From a bacterium (lineage in GTDB: Bacteria; Cyanobacteriota; Vampirovibrionia; Gastranaerophilales; Gastranaerophilaceae), in NCBI GenBank assembly GCA_004558955.1, contig SFZC01000010.1, positions 1 to 28,395 on the forward strand: a stretch of 28,395 nucleotides of DNA, read 5' to 3'. Shown piece by piece: positions 1 to 8,900 of this stretch. Made by a program: the position numbers and the translations under genes. The notes under the pieces are model-generated. The model was not told the origin of the DNA. It made no database searches and worked only from the letters and a program-made list of their open reading frames with translations. How positions within the stretch are numbered: position 1 is the first letter of the stretch; each line of letters opens with the position of its first letter.

Positions 1-45
1 AGGTTTACCAAGACGTCATTCCGGCCTACGAGCCGGAATCTGTTT
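1..45 (+). repeat. REP-like palindromic repeat, right module (copy A, cut by window edge)
   Basis: The stretch ends in a perfect 8-bp inverted repeat, ATTCCGGC (18-25) and GCCGGAAT (32-39), with the loop CTACGA. Nearly the same 45 bases recur at 12122-12166, differing at only a few positions. It is therefore one copy of a dispersed family rather than a terminator; no T-tract follows. The left module of the family is absent because the window starts here. Confidence 0.8.
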
Positions 46-184
46 ATTTTGCAGTTATTGAACGATGTTATTTTAAATCTCAGGCGATGCCGTGACTTAC
101 ATTGGGCGGAGTAGTTTGGGAGTTTTTTCACAAACTCAACGATATTACAAAATTTTAAATTGAATTAGAAGTGTCTGAAACCAT

Positions 185-193
185 TGCTATAAT
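185..193 (+). promoter_or_regulatory. Extended -10 promoter for the small gene at 292
   Basis: TGCTATAAT is a perfect extended -10 (TGn plus TATAAT at 188-193). No good -35 lies 17 bases upstream. It predicts a transcript start near 200 and about 90 bases of leader before the ATG at 292. The same nonamer TGCTATAAT is found in front of the TPR gene at 18108. Confidence 0.55.
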
Positions 194-291
194 TCCCGTA
201 CTGTATGGTATGGTGTGGCGGAGCAAATATTAGCTTTCAACTATTTTTATATAGGGGTAAGGAAAAAGAAACAAAAGAAAGGGAAAATGTT

Positions 292-699
292 ATGAGTTTA
301 TTAAAATCTATTTTCAAGTCAAAAATTGTTGAAGAAGGTATTGAAAAAATTGTTCAGTATGGAAAAAGAACCTTGGCGGTTATGAAACCTGAAGTTTCGG
401 AATGGGCTGTATATAATGGTGGAACAACCGTGCCTAAAAGTATGATGGGCTATTATGAAAAAGCAGGCTGGAAACCTATTTCTACGTTTACAAAAACCAG
501 TAAAGGAGTTTTAATCAAAAATGGAAATACGACTGAAAAATTAATTATTACCAAAACAAATCCGCTAACAGGAATAAAAGAACCTAGAGGCAAAATGGTT
601 ACCCATCAAATTTATGACGGAGATGTAGTGCGTAAAGTTGCTACACTTGATGCTACCGGATATGGTAAACCTACATTTAGGAGTCAAATATTTAATTAA
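292..699 (+). CDS. Small protein of unknown function (135 aa)
   Basis: I do not recognise this family. The reading frame is open from 205, but the start is placed at 292 because AGAAAGGG lies 8 bases upstream and the next 20 residues (MSLLKSIFKSKIVEEGIEKI) form a plausible amphipathic helix. The first 29 codons of the longer frame have no ribosome binding site. The protein is basic, with no obvious signal peptide or membrane segment. After the N-terminal helix it looks beta-rich: residues 60-120 alternate short strands with Lys/Thr/Gly turns, for example TEKLIITKTNPLTG and GDVVRKVATLD. The closing part is rich in Gly and Thr. It is a single gene, convergent with the penicillin-binding protein, between a repeat copy and a strong hairpin. 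Codon use resembles its neighbours. It may be a lineage-specific cytoplasmic protein; no function is proposed. Confidence 0.7.
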   Translation: MSLLKSIFKSKIVEEGIEKIVQYGKRTLAVMKPEVSEWAVYNGGTTVPKSMMGYYEKAGWKPISTFTKTSKGVLIKNGNTTEKLIITKTNPLTGIKEPRGKMVTHQIYDGDVVRKVATLDATGYGKPTFRSQIFN

Positions 700-732
700 A
701 TAGTGAAATGTTTAAAATAATTTTTTTCCAAT

Positions 733-767
733 GAAAGAGGTGACGACATTCTGTCGTCACCTCTTTC
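733..767. terminator. Strong 15-bp hairpin between convergent genes, without a U-tract
   Basis: GAAAGAGGTGACGAC (733-747) and GTCGTCACCTCTTTC (753-767) form a perfect 15-bp stem with a 5-base loop. It sits between the converging 3' ends at 699 and 792, where a bidirectional terminator is expected. Neither strand has a T-run after the stem: the TTTTTTT at about 721-727 lies before it on the plus strand and reads as A's on the minus strand. It may terminate inefficiently or protect mRNA 3' ends. Confidence 0.55.
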
Positions 768-791
768 CCATAAATCTAACCTAAACCAACC

Positions 792-3026
792 TTATCTCAG
801 GCTATCTGGAACAGCCATTGGAATCGGTGCTTTACTTGTTGATGAGGCCGAAGGTAATGGTGCTTGTGTTGTTTTTGGAGTTGTTACCGGTTTGTTTTCC
901 TTAACCTCGTTTGTCATTTCCTTTTGAACCTGTTGCAAAGTTTTAATTTTTTGAGTTACAGGTGTTGAAGGTGTTGGAGTTTGCGGTTCTTTTGTACTGT
1001 TTTCTGTTGGAGTATTATTGTTTCCTTCGGTTTGAGTACCTGTCGGAACTACTGATTTACCATCGTTTGTCGGGTTTTCATCATCTGCAATAACTTTTGC
1101 TTTGCCAAATCCTAAATAGTAATTGTCCAATTTGATTTCAGGATAATCAAAATCTCTCGGTTCAAGGTCTTTACTTGCTGCAAGCATTACGTCTTTCCAA
1201 ATTCTTGCAGGAACTGTACCACCTGTCAAACCTCGCATTTGCTTGTTGTTATCGTCACCGACCCAAACGCCCGTAACAATATCAGGGGTATAGCCTACAA
1301 AATAAGCATCTCTGTAATCGTCAGTTGTACCTGTTTTTCCTGCTGCAGGACGTCCGATGTTTGCTGCCGTACCGGTACCTGACAAGATAACTGTTTTCAT
1401 CATTGCAGTCATCTCAGCAGCGGTTTTAAGGCTGATTTTGTGCGACATTTTTGTTCTACCGGCACTGTACAAAACTCTGCCTCTTGAATCTTTAATCTTT
1501 TGGATTGCGTAAGGTTCAACGACAAATCCGCCGTTTGCGAACGCTCCGTATGCTCTGACAAATTCGTACAATTTCACGCCGTTAGAACCCAAAGAAATTG
1601 TGTAGTCGTATTCAAGCGGAGTTGTAATTCCGAGAACTTTTGCCAACTGTCTGACCGAATTTACGCCGACTTCTTGGATAATTCTTGCGGCACAAACGTT
1701 TGATGATACCATTAACGCTTTATATATCGGAATTTTTCCTCTGTATTTCGGGCTGTAGTTGTGCGGTGACCAATTTCCTATTGTAATCGGGCTATCATCG
1801 ACCAAATCGTTTGGGGTCAACCCTTTTTCCATTGCGACTGCATAAACAATCGGTTTAAATGCTGAACCTGGTGGTCTTACGGATTGTGTAACCCTGTCAT
1901 ATTGTGATTCTGCATAATTTTTCCCGCCCGCAAAAACTAAAATTCTGCCGTCTAACGGGCTAAATGAGAAAACTGCCGCTTGTTGAGAAGGGTTGTTCAA
2001 ACCCCATGCTCTCATGTTTTTCAGGATTGCTTCGTTAGCCGCTGTTTGTGCTTTTGAGTCTAACGTTGTAATAACTTGATATCCGCCGTGAATAATATCG
2101 GTTTCATCAAATCCGAGTTTTTCCATTTCTTTCATTACATAATCGCTGAAATACGGAGCCTTGTTTGTTGTGTAAATTGTCGGAACGGTACCCAAACGAA
2201 CTCCGTCTTTGATTGCTTTGTTATATTCGTCTTCTGTTATGTATTTCATAGTCAGCATTCTTTTAAGAACCTGATTACGTCTTTGCATTGCCAAATCTTT
2301 GTTGTTATAAGGGTTATAAACCGATGGTGCTTGTGGTAAGCCTGCAATCAGTGCCAATTCTGATAGTGATAATTGGCTTAGTTTTTTGTTGAAATAAATC
2401 TTTGAGGCTGCTGAAACGCCATAAGCACCTGAGCCGAGATATACGTTGTTTAAATACATTTCCAAGATTTGGTCTTTGGAAATAGTTTTTTCAATTCTTG
2501 CCGCAATTTCTATTTCTTTGATTTTTCTTGACATTGTTCTTTCGTTCGACAAGAACAAAATACGGGCAAGCTGTTGAGTTAGGGTACTTGCACCTTGCAC
2601 GGTGTGGCGAGCCAAAACGTTTTGAAGTGAAGACCTTGCGATACCTAAAATATCGTATCCGTTATGATTGTAGAAGTTTTTGTCTTCTGTTGCGATAAGT
2701 GCTTTTTTCAGTTGTTCGGGAACGTCTTTTAACTCAACTTTGTCATAAGTGTATGCCGTGAAAGTCTTGATTACTTCACCGTCAGCAGAATAGAATTTTG
2801 TGACAATGTTTGGTTTGAAATCTTCAAGATTTTCAATAGGCGGCAAGGACGATAAATACAAACTGAAAGCAACAAATCCTGATAAAAATAATGCTGTTGC
2901 AATCAGAACAAACATTTTTAAGTTATTAAAAAACTTGTTTGCAGGTCGTTTTTTGACCGAAATATTTTCACGAGCAATTTCTTTTGAGGCTCTTTGTCTT
3001 TTATATCTTTCATAAGAACTGGACAT
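792..3026 (-). CDS. Class A penicillin-binding protein 1A (bifunctional transglycosylase/transpeptidase)
   Basis: This enzyme polymerises lipid II glycan chains and cross-links the peptides of peptidoglycan in the periplasm. The 744 residues read: basic cytoplasmic tail (1-35), one membrane anchor (about 36-59), and a GT51 transglycosylase with catalytic Glu114 in ATEDKNFYNH, the GASTLTQQL motif (145-153) and the second Glu189 in ILEMYLNN. The transpeptidase follows, with SxxK at Ser388-Lys391 (catalytic Ser388), SxN at 441-443 and KTGTT at 564-568. The last 90 or so residues are a low-complexity Pro/Thr/Ser/Lys tail. All catalytic residues are present and the length is normal for PBP1A. The start is supported by AGGGAGAG about 10 bases upstream and a TTGATA-17-TAATAT promoter. 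It is divergently transcribed from the FAD dehydrogenase. Assignment to PBP1A rather than another class A paralogue (PBP1B/1C) is by general resemblance. Confidence 0.95.
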   Translation of the reverse strand: MSSSYERYKRQRASKEIARENISVKKRPANKFFNNLKMFVLIATALFLSGFVAFSLYLSSLPPIENLEDFKPNIVTKFYSADGEVIKTFTAYTYDKVELKDVPEQLKKALIATEDKNFYNHNGYDILGIARSSLQNVLARHTVQGASTLTQQLARILFLSNERTMSRKIKEIEIAARIEKTISKDQILEMYLNNVYLGSGAYGVSAASKIYFNKKLSQLSLSELALIAGLPQAPSVYNPYNNKDLAMQRRNQVLKRMLTMKYITEDEYNKAIKDGVRLGTVPTIYTTNKAPYFSDYVMKEMEKLGFDETDIIHGGYQVITTLDSKAQTAANEAILKNMRAWGLNNPSQQAAVFSFSPLDGRILVFAGGKNYAESQYDRVTQSVRPPGSAFKPIVYAVAMEKGLTPNDLVDDSPITIGNWSPHNYSPKYRGKIPIYKALMVSSNVCAARIIQEVGVNSVRQLAKVLGITTPLEYDYTISLGSNGVKLYEFVRAYGAFANGGFVVEPYAIQKIKDSRGRVLYSAGRTKMSHKISLKTAAEMTAMMKTVILSGTGTAANIGRPAAGKTGTTDDYRDAYFVGYTPDIVTGVWVGDDNNKQMRGLTGGTVPARIWKDVMLAASKDLEPRDFDYPEIKLDNYYLGFGKAKVIADDENPTNDGKSVVPTGTQTEGNNNTPTENSTKEPQTPTPSTPVTQKIKTLQQVQKEMTNEVKENKPVTTPKTTQAPLPSASSTSKAPIPMAVPDSLR

Positions 3027-3059
3027 TTAATTACACTCTCCCTATCATAACAGACCATT

Positions 3060-3088
3060 ATATTATATCATCTTAAAATATATATCAA
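3060..3088 (-). promoter_or_regulatory. Candidate sigma-70 promoter for the PBP gene
   Basis: On the minus strand TTGATA (complement of 3083-3088) is separated by 17 bases from TAATAT (complement of 3060-3065). An overlapping TATAAT is also present at a 15-base spacing. The predicted start is around 3053, about 27 bases before the ATG at 3026, leaving room for the AGGGAG ribosome binding site. Confidence 0.5.
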
Positions 3089-3208
3089 GTTGTTAAGATA
3101 GAATAAGCGGGCATTAGTCAAATTCTTTACAAATATCTTTACAATGACTTTAAATATTAATATGTTCAAGTTATACTTAAACGGTTGACAAAAAAGCGGA
3201 GATGAAAA

Positions 3209-4582
3209 ATGTATAATGTAGCGATTATTGGTGCAGGTCCTGCCGGAATTTTTGCGGCTTTGGAAATTATGAAATTGAAACCTGATTGGAAAGTTGTTCT
3301 AATCGAGAAAGGACAAAGAATTGAAAAAAGAAAATGTCCGATTAGAGAAGGCTCTCCAAAATGTGTGAACTGTCGCAGATGTGGTTTGCTTTGCGGTTGG
3401 GGCGGAGCAGGTGCGTTTTCTGACGGTAAATTAACCCTTACCCCTGACGTTGGCGGTCACTTGGTTGACTATATGACAAGAAAACAAGCCGAAGATTTAA
3501 TTGATTACGCAGATAAATTATATTTGAAATACGGTGCAACCGAAGAAGTTTTCGGTACCGATATGAAAGTTTTTGAAGAAATTGAGCATCAAGCGGTTTT
3601 AGCCGAATTGAAACTTGTTCATTCCCCAGTAAGACACTTGGGTACCGAAAGAAGTTTAGATGTTCTTAAAAATATGCAAGATTATCTTGATGACAGAATC
3701 GAGATTTTGAATAATGTTTCTGCTCAATCTTTGATTGTTGAGTGTGAACAGGTTAAAGGTATTAAACTTGATAACGGTGATGTAATTTCTGCCGAATATA
3801 CAATTATTGCTCCGGGTAGAGAAGGTGCTGATTGGTTAACTCAAGAATTTGCTCAACACAAAATCGGTATGGTTAATAATGCTGTTGATGTGGGTGTTCG
3901 TGTTGAACTTCCAGCCCCTGTGTTTGAACCTTTGACTTCAAAATTGTACGAATCAAAATTGATTTATCATTCTCCGACATTTGGTGATGAAGTCAGAACT
4001 TTCTGTATGAACCCGAATGGCGAAGTTGTACAGGAAAATTACAACGGTATTGCAACCGTAAACGGTCACAGTTATGCAAATTACAAAACTCCTAACACAA
4101 ACTTTGCTTTGTTGGTTAGTGAAAAATTCACAGAACCGTTCAAAGAACCTATCCAATACGGTCAACATATCGCAAGACTTGCTAATATGTTAGGTGGCGG
4201 AATTTTGGTTCAAAGATTTGGAGATTTGCTTGACGGCAGACGTTCAACTCCTGAAAGAATTAATTCAAGCGTAATTACACCAACCTTGACTTGTGCTGTT
4301 CCAGGGGATTTGAGTCTTGTAATTCCTTACAGACAAATGACAAGTATTATCGAAATGTTGCAGGCTTTGGACAAAATTGCTCCGGGTACGGCTTCAAGAT
4401 ACACGTTATTGTATGGTATTGAGGTTAAATTCTATTCCGCAAGAGTAAAATTAACTCAAGAACTTGAAACAGAAGGTGTTAAAAACTTGTTCACAATCGG
4501 TGACGGGGCAGGTGTAACAAGAGGACTTCTTCAAGCCTCTGCATCAGGTGTTTACGTTGCAAGAACAATTTGTGAAAGATAA
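3209..4582 (+). CDS. FAD-dependent dehydrogenase, COG2509-like NAD(P)/FAD oxidoreductase
   Basis: The N-terminus YNVAIIGAGPAGIFAA is a Rossmann ADP-binding fold with GxGxxG at 8-13, and the acidic end of beta-2 (LIEKG) follows at about 31-35. Residues 43-62 carry five cysteines (43, 52, 55, 58, 62), followed by GWGGAGAFSDGKL, a pattern I associate with the uncharacterised FAD-dependent dehydrogenases of COG2509. Near the C-terminus, TIGDGAGVTRGLLQA is the second FAD-binding GD motif. The length of 457 aa is usual for the group. Substrate is unknown; the Cys cluster could bind iron-sulfur or zinc. It is cytoplasmic, with no signal peptide. GGAG lies about 7 bases before the ATG. It is monocistronic: a promoter region shared with the divergent PBP lies upstream and an intrinsic terminator downstream. 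Confidence 0.85.
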   Translation: MYNVAIIGAGPAGIFAALEIMKLKPDWKVVLIEKGQRIEKRKCPIREGSPKCVNCRRCGLLCGWGGAGAFSDGKLTLTPDVGGHLVDYMTRKQAEDLIDYADKLYLKYGATEEVFGTDMKVFEEIEHQAVLAELKLVHSPVRHLGTERSLDVLKNMQDYLDDRIEILNNVSAQSLIVECEQVKGIKLDNGDVISAEYTIIAPGREGADWLTQEFAQHKIGMVNNAVDVGVRVELPAPVFEPLTSKLYESKLIYHSPTFGDEVRTFCMNPNGEVVQENYNGIATVNGHSYANYKTPNTNFALLVSEKFTEPFKEPIQYGQHIARLANMLGGGILVQRFGDLLDGRRSTPERINSSVITPTLTCAVPGDLSLVIPYRQMTSIIEMLQALDKIAPGTASRYTLLYGIEVKFYSARVKLTQELETEGVKNLFTIGDGAGVTRGLLQASASGVYVARTICER

Positions 4583-4610
4583 ACTTCTGTTACATATTTA
4601 CATATTAAAG

Positions 4611-4637
4611 AAGGAACGATTTATTCGTTCCTTTTTT
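4611..4637 (+). terminator. Intrinsic terminator after the FAD dehydrogenase
   Basis: AAGGAACGA (4611-4619) pairs with TCGTTCCTT (4625-4633) over a 5-base loop and runs straight into T's, with six T's from 4632. It sits 28 bases after the stop codon of the dehydrogenase. Confidence 0.9.
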
Positions 4638-4689
4638 GTACTATATTTTATGAATTTTGGTCCAATTTTGGGAATTGGGGAAGTTGAAT

Positions 4690-5007
4690 TTAGATTTTCC
4701 CCAAAAATTTTAAAAATTTATAAACTAAAATGGTTGTTTCTTTGTCTTTTTGAAGTTTTTGGATAAGTGAATTTAAAATTTCTTCAAAGTTTTCTAAATT
4801 GTTGAATTGGAACATTTCGGCAATTTCAACATTTAGAACGTTTGCCAATTTGACAAGGTTTTCAGGTTTCGGGAAGGAAAATCCATTTTCAATGCGTGAG
4901 TAATTTTCGGGTTGAATCCCGATACTTTCAGAAATTTTTTCTTGTGTTAATCCGCTTTTTATGCGTAATTCTTTTAATCGTGTTCCGAAATTCTTTTTAA
5001 TATCCAT
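4690..5007 (-). CDS. XRE-family helix-turn-helix transcriptional regulator
   Basis: The protein is 105 aa. Residues 8-64 are a Cro/C1-type HTH: RLKELRIKSGLTQEKISESI, then the recognition helix region ending SRIENG (37-42) and the conserved LVKLANVLNVEIAEMF. The remaining 40 residues are a short charged helical tail, possibly for dimerisation; there is no ligand-binding or metal-binding domain. AAAGG lies about 12 bases upstream of the ATG, a loose spacing. It is divergent from the prepilin-like gene at 5142, and the 134-base shared region between them is the obvious place for autoregulation and for control of the neighbour. That regulatory link is inference. Free-standing XRE proteins of this size can also be phage or toxin-antitoxin derived, but no partner toxin is adjacent. 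Confidence 0.88.
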   Translation of the reverse strand: MDIKKNFGTRLKELRIKSGLTQEKISESIGIQPENYSRIENGFSFPKPENLVKLANVLNVEIAEMFQFNNLENFEEILNSLIQKLQKDKETTILVYKFLKFLGKI

Positions 5008-5071
5008 ACTTTAATTTAACCTTTATTTATTTTTAATATTAAGTATGTATTACGTCATGTTTATGGTTGTG

Positions 5072-5100
5072 TTGCATTAAGTTTTATGATGTGATACAAT
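5072..5100 (+). promoter_or_regulatory. Promoter of the prepilin-like gene
   Basis: TTGCAT (5072-5077) and TACAAT (5095-5100) are separated by exactly 17 bases. Each matches the sigma-70 consensus at four or five positions. The predicted start near 5107 gives a leader of about 35 bases before the ATG at 5142, with TAGGAG at 5131-5136 as the ribosome binding site. The region also separates this gene from the XRE regulator. Confidence 0.65.
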
Positions 5101-5141
5101 ATAAACAGGTAAAAATATTGACGTGCGACATAGGAGAAAAT

Positions 5142-5834
5142 ATGGAATTAAAGAATTTGAAAACAAAAGCCTTTACGTTGGCAGAGGTTTTGGTAACTTT
5201 GGGGATAATCGGTGTGGTTGCGGCTTTAACCCTGCCTACTATAATGACAAATTACCAAAAACGAAATACAGAAGCCCATTTAAAGCATTTTTATTCTCTT
5301 ATGCGACAAGGTATTGAAATGACCGCAAACGATCCTGAAGCCGATTGCGAAATTAAACAAGATTATATAAAAACTCCTGACGGATATCATACTTGGTGGG
5401 ATAAATGTTTAGGACGAGAATTGAAAACTTCCGACAAAAAGAAATATTCATCGTCGGGCATTGAACACTTGGTTGTCTTGGCTGACGGGAGTGCGTTTGT
5501 CGGATATGTTGCGGGAACGAATACTGTTTATTTTATGTACTGTACTTCACCTGACAAATGTGGTGCTGAACGTTATGACGGTAGAACTTCATTTTTGTTT
5601 ACGTTGGTATATACTGCTAATTCGGGCATGCAGTTTTATACGGGGCAAGGTGCTTATACGGGCGTTTCAAGAGAACAATTACTTACGGATTGCCGTAGCG
5701 GATTGAAAAATGAAGAGGATGCTGGAATAAACATGACAAGCAAACGTCATGCTTGTGCCGCACTAATTCAGCGTGACGGTTGGAGAATTGCTCCCGATTA
5801 CCCTTGGCAATACACAGCAAGAGAAAAAAAGTAA
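5142..5834 (+). CDS. Type IV prepilin-like secreted/pseudopilin protein
   Basis: The N-terminus is a type III (prepilin peptidase) signal: basic leader MELKNLKTKA, then FTLAEVLVTLGIIGVVAALT, the hydrophobic alpha-1 helix of pilins. Cleavage is expected between Ala10 and Phe11, placing the conserved Glu at mature position 5. Ala rather than the usual Gly at -1 is notable but tolerated. The 230-residue protein continues with a soluble domain holding several Cys residues, for example DPEADCE, DKCLG, YCTSPDKCG and TDCRSG, likely disulfide-bonded outside the cytoplasm. The start at 5142 is preferred over an upstream ATG at 5067 because TAGGAG is 5 bases away and the signal then has a normal short leader. 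No pilus assembly genes are nearby. It may be a minor pilin or pseudopilin exported by machinery encoded elsewhere. Confidence 0.88.
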   Translation: MELKNLKTKAFTLAEVLVTLGIIGVVAALTLPTIMTNYQKRNTEAHLKHFYSLMRQGIEMTANDPEADCEIKQDYIKTPDGYHTWWDKCLGRELKTSDKKKYSSSGIEHLVVLADGSAFVGYVAGTNTVYFMYCTSPDKCGAERYDGRTSFLFTLVYTANSGMQFYTGQGAYTGVSREQLLTDCRSGLKNEEDAGINMTSKRHACAALIQRDGWRIAPDYPWQYTAREKK

Positions 5835-5838
5835 GGTA

Positions 5839-5873
5839 ATTTGCCTTCGTCAAAATTTTCAAAGTTTTCAGAA
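5839..5873 (+). repeat. Degenerate half-copy of the palindromic repeat (copy D)
   Basis: From CCTTCG at 5844 to CAGAA at 5873 the sequence matches the right arm of the left-module hairpin seen at 12048-12106 and, inverted, at 28332-28394. In a 37-base comparison with the inverted copy, about 31 positions agree, including AAAATTTTC and AAGTTTTCAGAA. The left arm is reduced to AATTTGC. It probably arose by internal deletion. Confidence 0.55.
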
Positions 5874-5877
5874 GTAC

Positions 5878-5909
5878 AAAAAGGTGGGAATCACTCCGTT
5901 TTTCCCACC
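5878..5909 (-). terminator. Intrinsic terminator of the helicase gene
   Basis: GGTGGGAA (5883-5890) pairs with TTCCCACC (5902-5909). On the minus strand the stem is followed by TTTTT (complement of 5878-5882), giving a normal Rho-independent terminator 20 bases after the helicase stop codon. On the plus strand there is no T-tract, so it is probably one-directional. Confidence 0.75.
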
Positions 5910-5928
5910 CTACAAGGGCTTAGTAGAA

Positions 5929-8900
5929 TTACTCAATCGTCAGAACTCTGTCAAGGCAAGCTTTTGGTGAATATTGCCATTCTCTAAAGGTTATACGTTT
6001 TACCTTAAATCCGCAACGTTCCAAAATCGCTTGTTTTTTCATATTGCTTAAGTGGTGAAGTTTTTTAGTGTCTTCAACTCCGTCAATTTCAATGATAAAC
6101 TTATCATCAACGACCAAATCTGCACTCAAACCTGCGATTTCTACACCCGCACAAACCTTATGACCAAGTTTTCTGATTTCTTCCGCCACTGTTTTTTCAA
6201 GTGAATTTTTATAGATATTTTCGTCAAAACCCTCTTCTTGCATAGATTTTTTGCGGTCTTTATACTGTTGCAAGTAAGAAACGTAATGTCTGAAATGTCC
6301 GTCAGGCATGGTTTCCAAGTCGTGTGAAACAAAGTTTATACATTTGTTTTTTGCTCTTGTGATTGCAACATTGAACAAATTAGGTTTTTGCAAGAAGGTT
6401 ATGCTTTGCGGGAAGGAATTGTTCGCAAATGTCCAGGACATAAGGATAATATCCCTTTCATCTCCCTGAAAAGTATGTGCCGTACCGATTTCAATTTGAT
6501 GTTTCTTTATCATATATTCAGACAAAACTTTTGGTACGGAAATTTTCAATTGTTCCACCTGAGCTCTAAACGGTGAAATTATACCGATAGTAACAGGTTT
6601 TTCAGGGTTGTTTTTCTCATCCTCTAAGACAATTTCGTGCAAAGTTTTTACAAGCACTTCAATTTCAGGTAAATTCCTTGTAACATCTGAATCTACCTTG
6701 CCTTCAGGTACTTTAACGATATCAATGGCATTATCACTGCTTGTTTCTCTTCGCATAACACGAATTCTGTCGTTATAAAATTCTTTATTAGAAAAATTAA
6801 TAATTGATGGCAAACTTCTGAAATGTTCATCAAGCATAACGGAATTCATTGAATAATAATCCGCCAAATCAAACATTGAATTTGTCCTAAATCTCCACAT
6901 CAACTGGTATTTGTCAGGAATTCCGTATTGGCTCAGGAAGGATTGTTCCTTTGCTTTCTCTAGGAATGACAAGTGTGGTAATTGCTTGTCGTCACCGACA
7001 ACTACGGTCTTTTTCGCACGGTACATAATCGGGAAACAACTTGCGATATCGCATTGAGAAGCTTCATCTATAACCGCAACATCAAACATTCCCGGTTTTA
7101 GCGGTAAAGAATCCGATACGGCATAAGTCGTAACGCACCAGCAAGGAAACGCATCCAACAATGGTTTGAAATCTTCTTCTTCCATAATGTTGTCGGTTTT
7201 CTTACGACGTTTTTCAACGAGTGCAAGCGAGTGAACCTTAATTCTGCGAACTTTTTTTGCATCACGCAACAAAGATTTTAACGCTTCTCGTCTTGTTGAT
7301 TTCAAGATATTTATTGCTAAAGTTCTTTGTTTTTTCTTTAATTGTCTGATTTGCTCCATCATAACGTGAAGATTTCCCGTTTTTTGAATGTCGGTTTCAA
7401 TCTTGCGTAATTTCCATTTCTGAGTGACAAAATCAAGTTCGACTTTTAGCCTGTCCAAGTTTTCGGGTTCAACGTCAAAACTTCTTATGTCCAAAACTTT
7501 CTTTAGTTGTTTTAAATTTGACATATTGGCAAGTCCTGCGAAAAATCCTGATTTTTCCATATTGTCGGTTAATGATTTAATTACGTCATTGACGTTATCA
7601 ATTTCGGATTTTTTTAACGGTCTTGAAATGTATTCCATATCACCGATTGTGGTGGTCATTTGCTGAATTTCGTCACGCAAATCATGCCATTCTTTTTCCA
7701 TATTGATAATTTTTTCACATTTGCTTTCGGTTTCTCTCAGACAGTCCAAGTGTTGAACCATGTCTTTTGTATCTGCAAAAATGAAATCCTCAACGTCATC
7801 ATCTAAGGCGAATTTTCCCGAAGTTAATTCCTGTAATTGCGTGCTTAGTTGTTTTTGGTAATTCATACGACCTGCACGAAGAGCCAAATACGGAGCACCC
7901 AAATTATTAAGTCTGTCCGCAACAACGTCAACCGCCTTGTCCATTCTTGAAGCGACAAGAACGGTTTTTCCGTTTGCTATCAGGTGAGCCACCAAGTTTA
8001 CAATGGTTTGAGATTTACCTGTTCCGGGTGGTCCTTGAACGGCAATAAGTTTATTGTTTTCGACATTGCGAATAACTCGTTCCTGAGAATCACTCAAAGC
8101 AAGCGGAGTTATAGGATAAAATGGGGTGTCCGAGTTTTTCAACGGAAAAACTTTTTCAACGGATTGGGTGTATTCGTCATTGATTACGCTCAAAGTAGTT
8201 TCTCTGAATACTCCGCTCGGTTTTTCCGCAATCTGCATTAATTCGTGCAAAACCCCTGCGGTTACGGCAGGTCTTTTGGTTAAAATAATCGCACTGCTGT
8301 AGGTTACGGATAACTTTTTGATAGCTCCTGAGGAAGCTTTTTGTTTGTTGTCTTGAATTTCGTTATCAATAATTTCATCAAAATTATCACCATCTATTGT
8401 CACATCGTTGTAATTTTTTGAGGTTTCTTCTTTTGTGACATTATCCTCTACAAAACTGTCAGTTCCGTCTGTTGTGATTTCGATGTCAGGGATTAGTGAT
8501 TTCACGGTTGTGAGGAAAATGTCCATTTTTTCTTTTGTAATCGGCAGGTCAGGCACTACGTCCAAAATTCCTTCCAAAAACAAATCCACTTCGTCATCGT
8601 CTTCGCCTTTTTTCAACAGTGCTGCTAAAGCACCCGTATTAAGCGATAATACATCGTCTTGCAAAATACAGTTTATATTAACGCCGTTACGTTCCAGTTT
8701 GCACGGAACATACAAAAGTGGGGTCAAAAATTCGTTAAATCTGCGACTTTTGCCGTTTTTCCCGACCAAAAACATGTAGCCGTAAATCAAATACTTATCT
8801 CTGGCACTAGAAACGCCTTGTAGCATTAATTCTGTCAAGTTTGGGTCAGAACCGTCAAGTTTTAAGTATTCCAAACCTTCTGTCAAAAGAGTTTCCTGCT

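Noticed and set aside
205..291. Upstream in-frame ATG (205) for the first small gene
   Set aside because: There is no ribosome binding site before 205, it lies only 12 bases after the -10 box, and the added 29 residues are low quality; 292 has AGAAAGGG at 8 bases.
5067..5141. Longer start (5067) for the prepilin-like protein
   Set aside because: It would overlap the -35/-10 promoter boxes and put 35 residues before the pilin helix; 5142 has TAGGAG and a normal leader length.
8435..8779. 114-codon plus-strand ORF inside the helicase gene
   Set aside because: Ser/Thr/Phe-rich antisense shadow of the acidic linker region of the helicase; no ribosome binding site.
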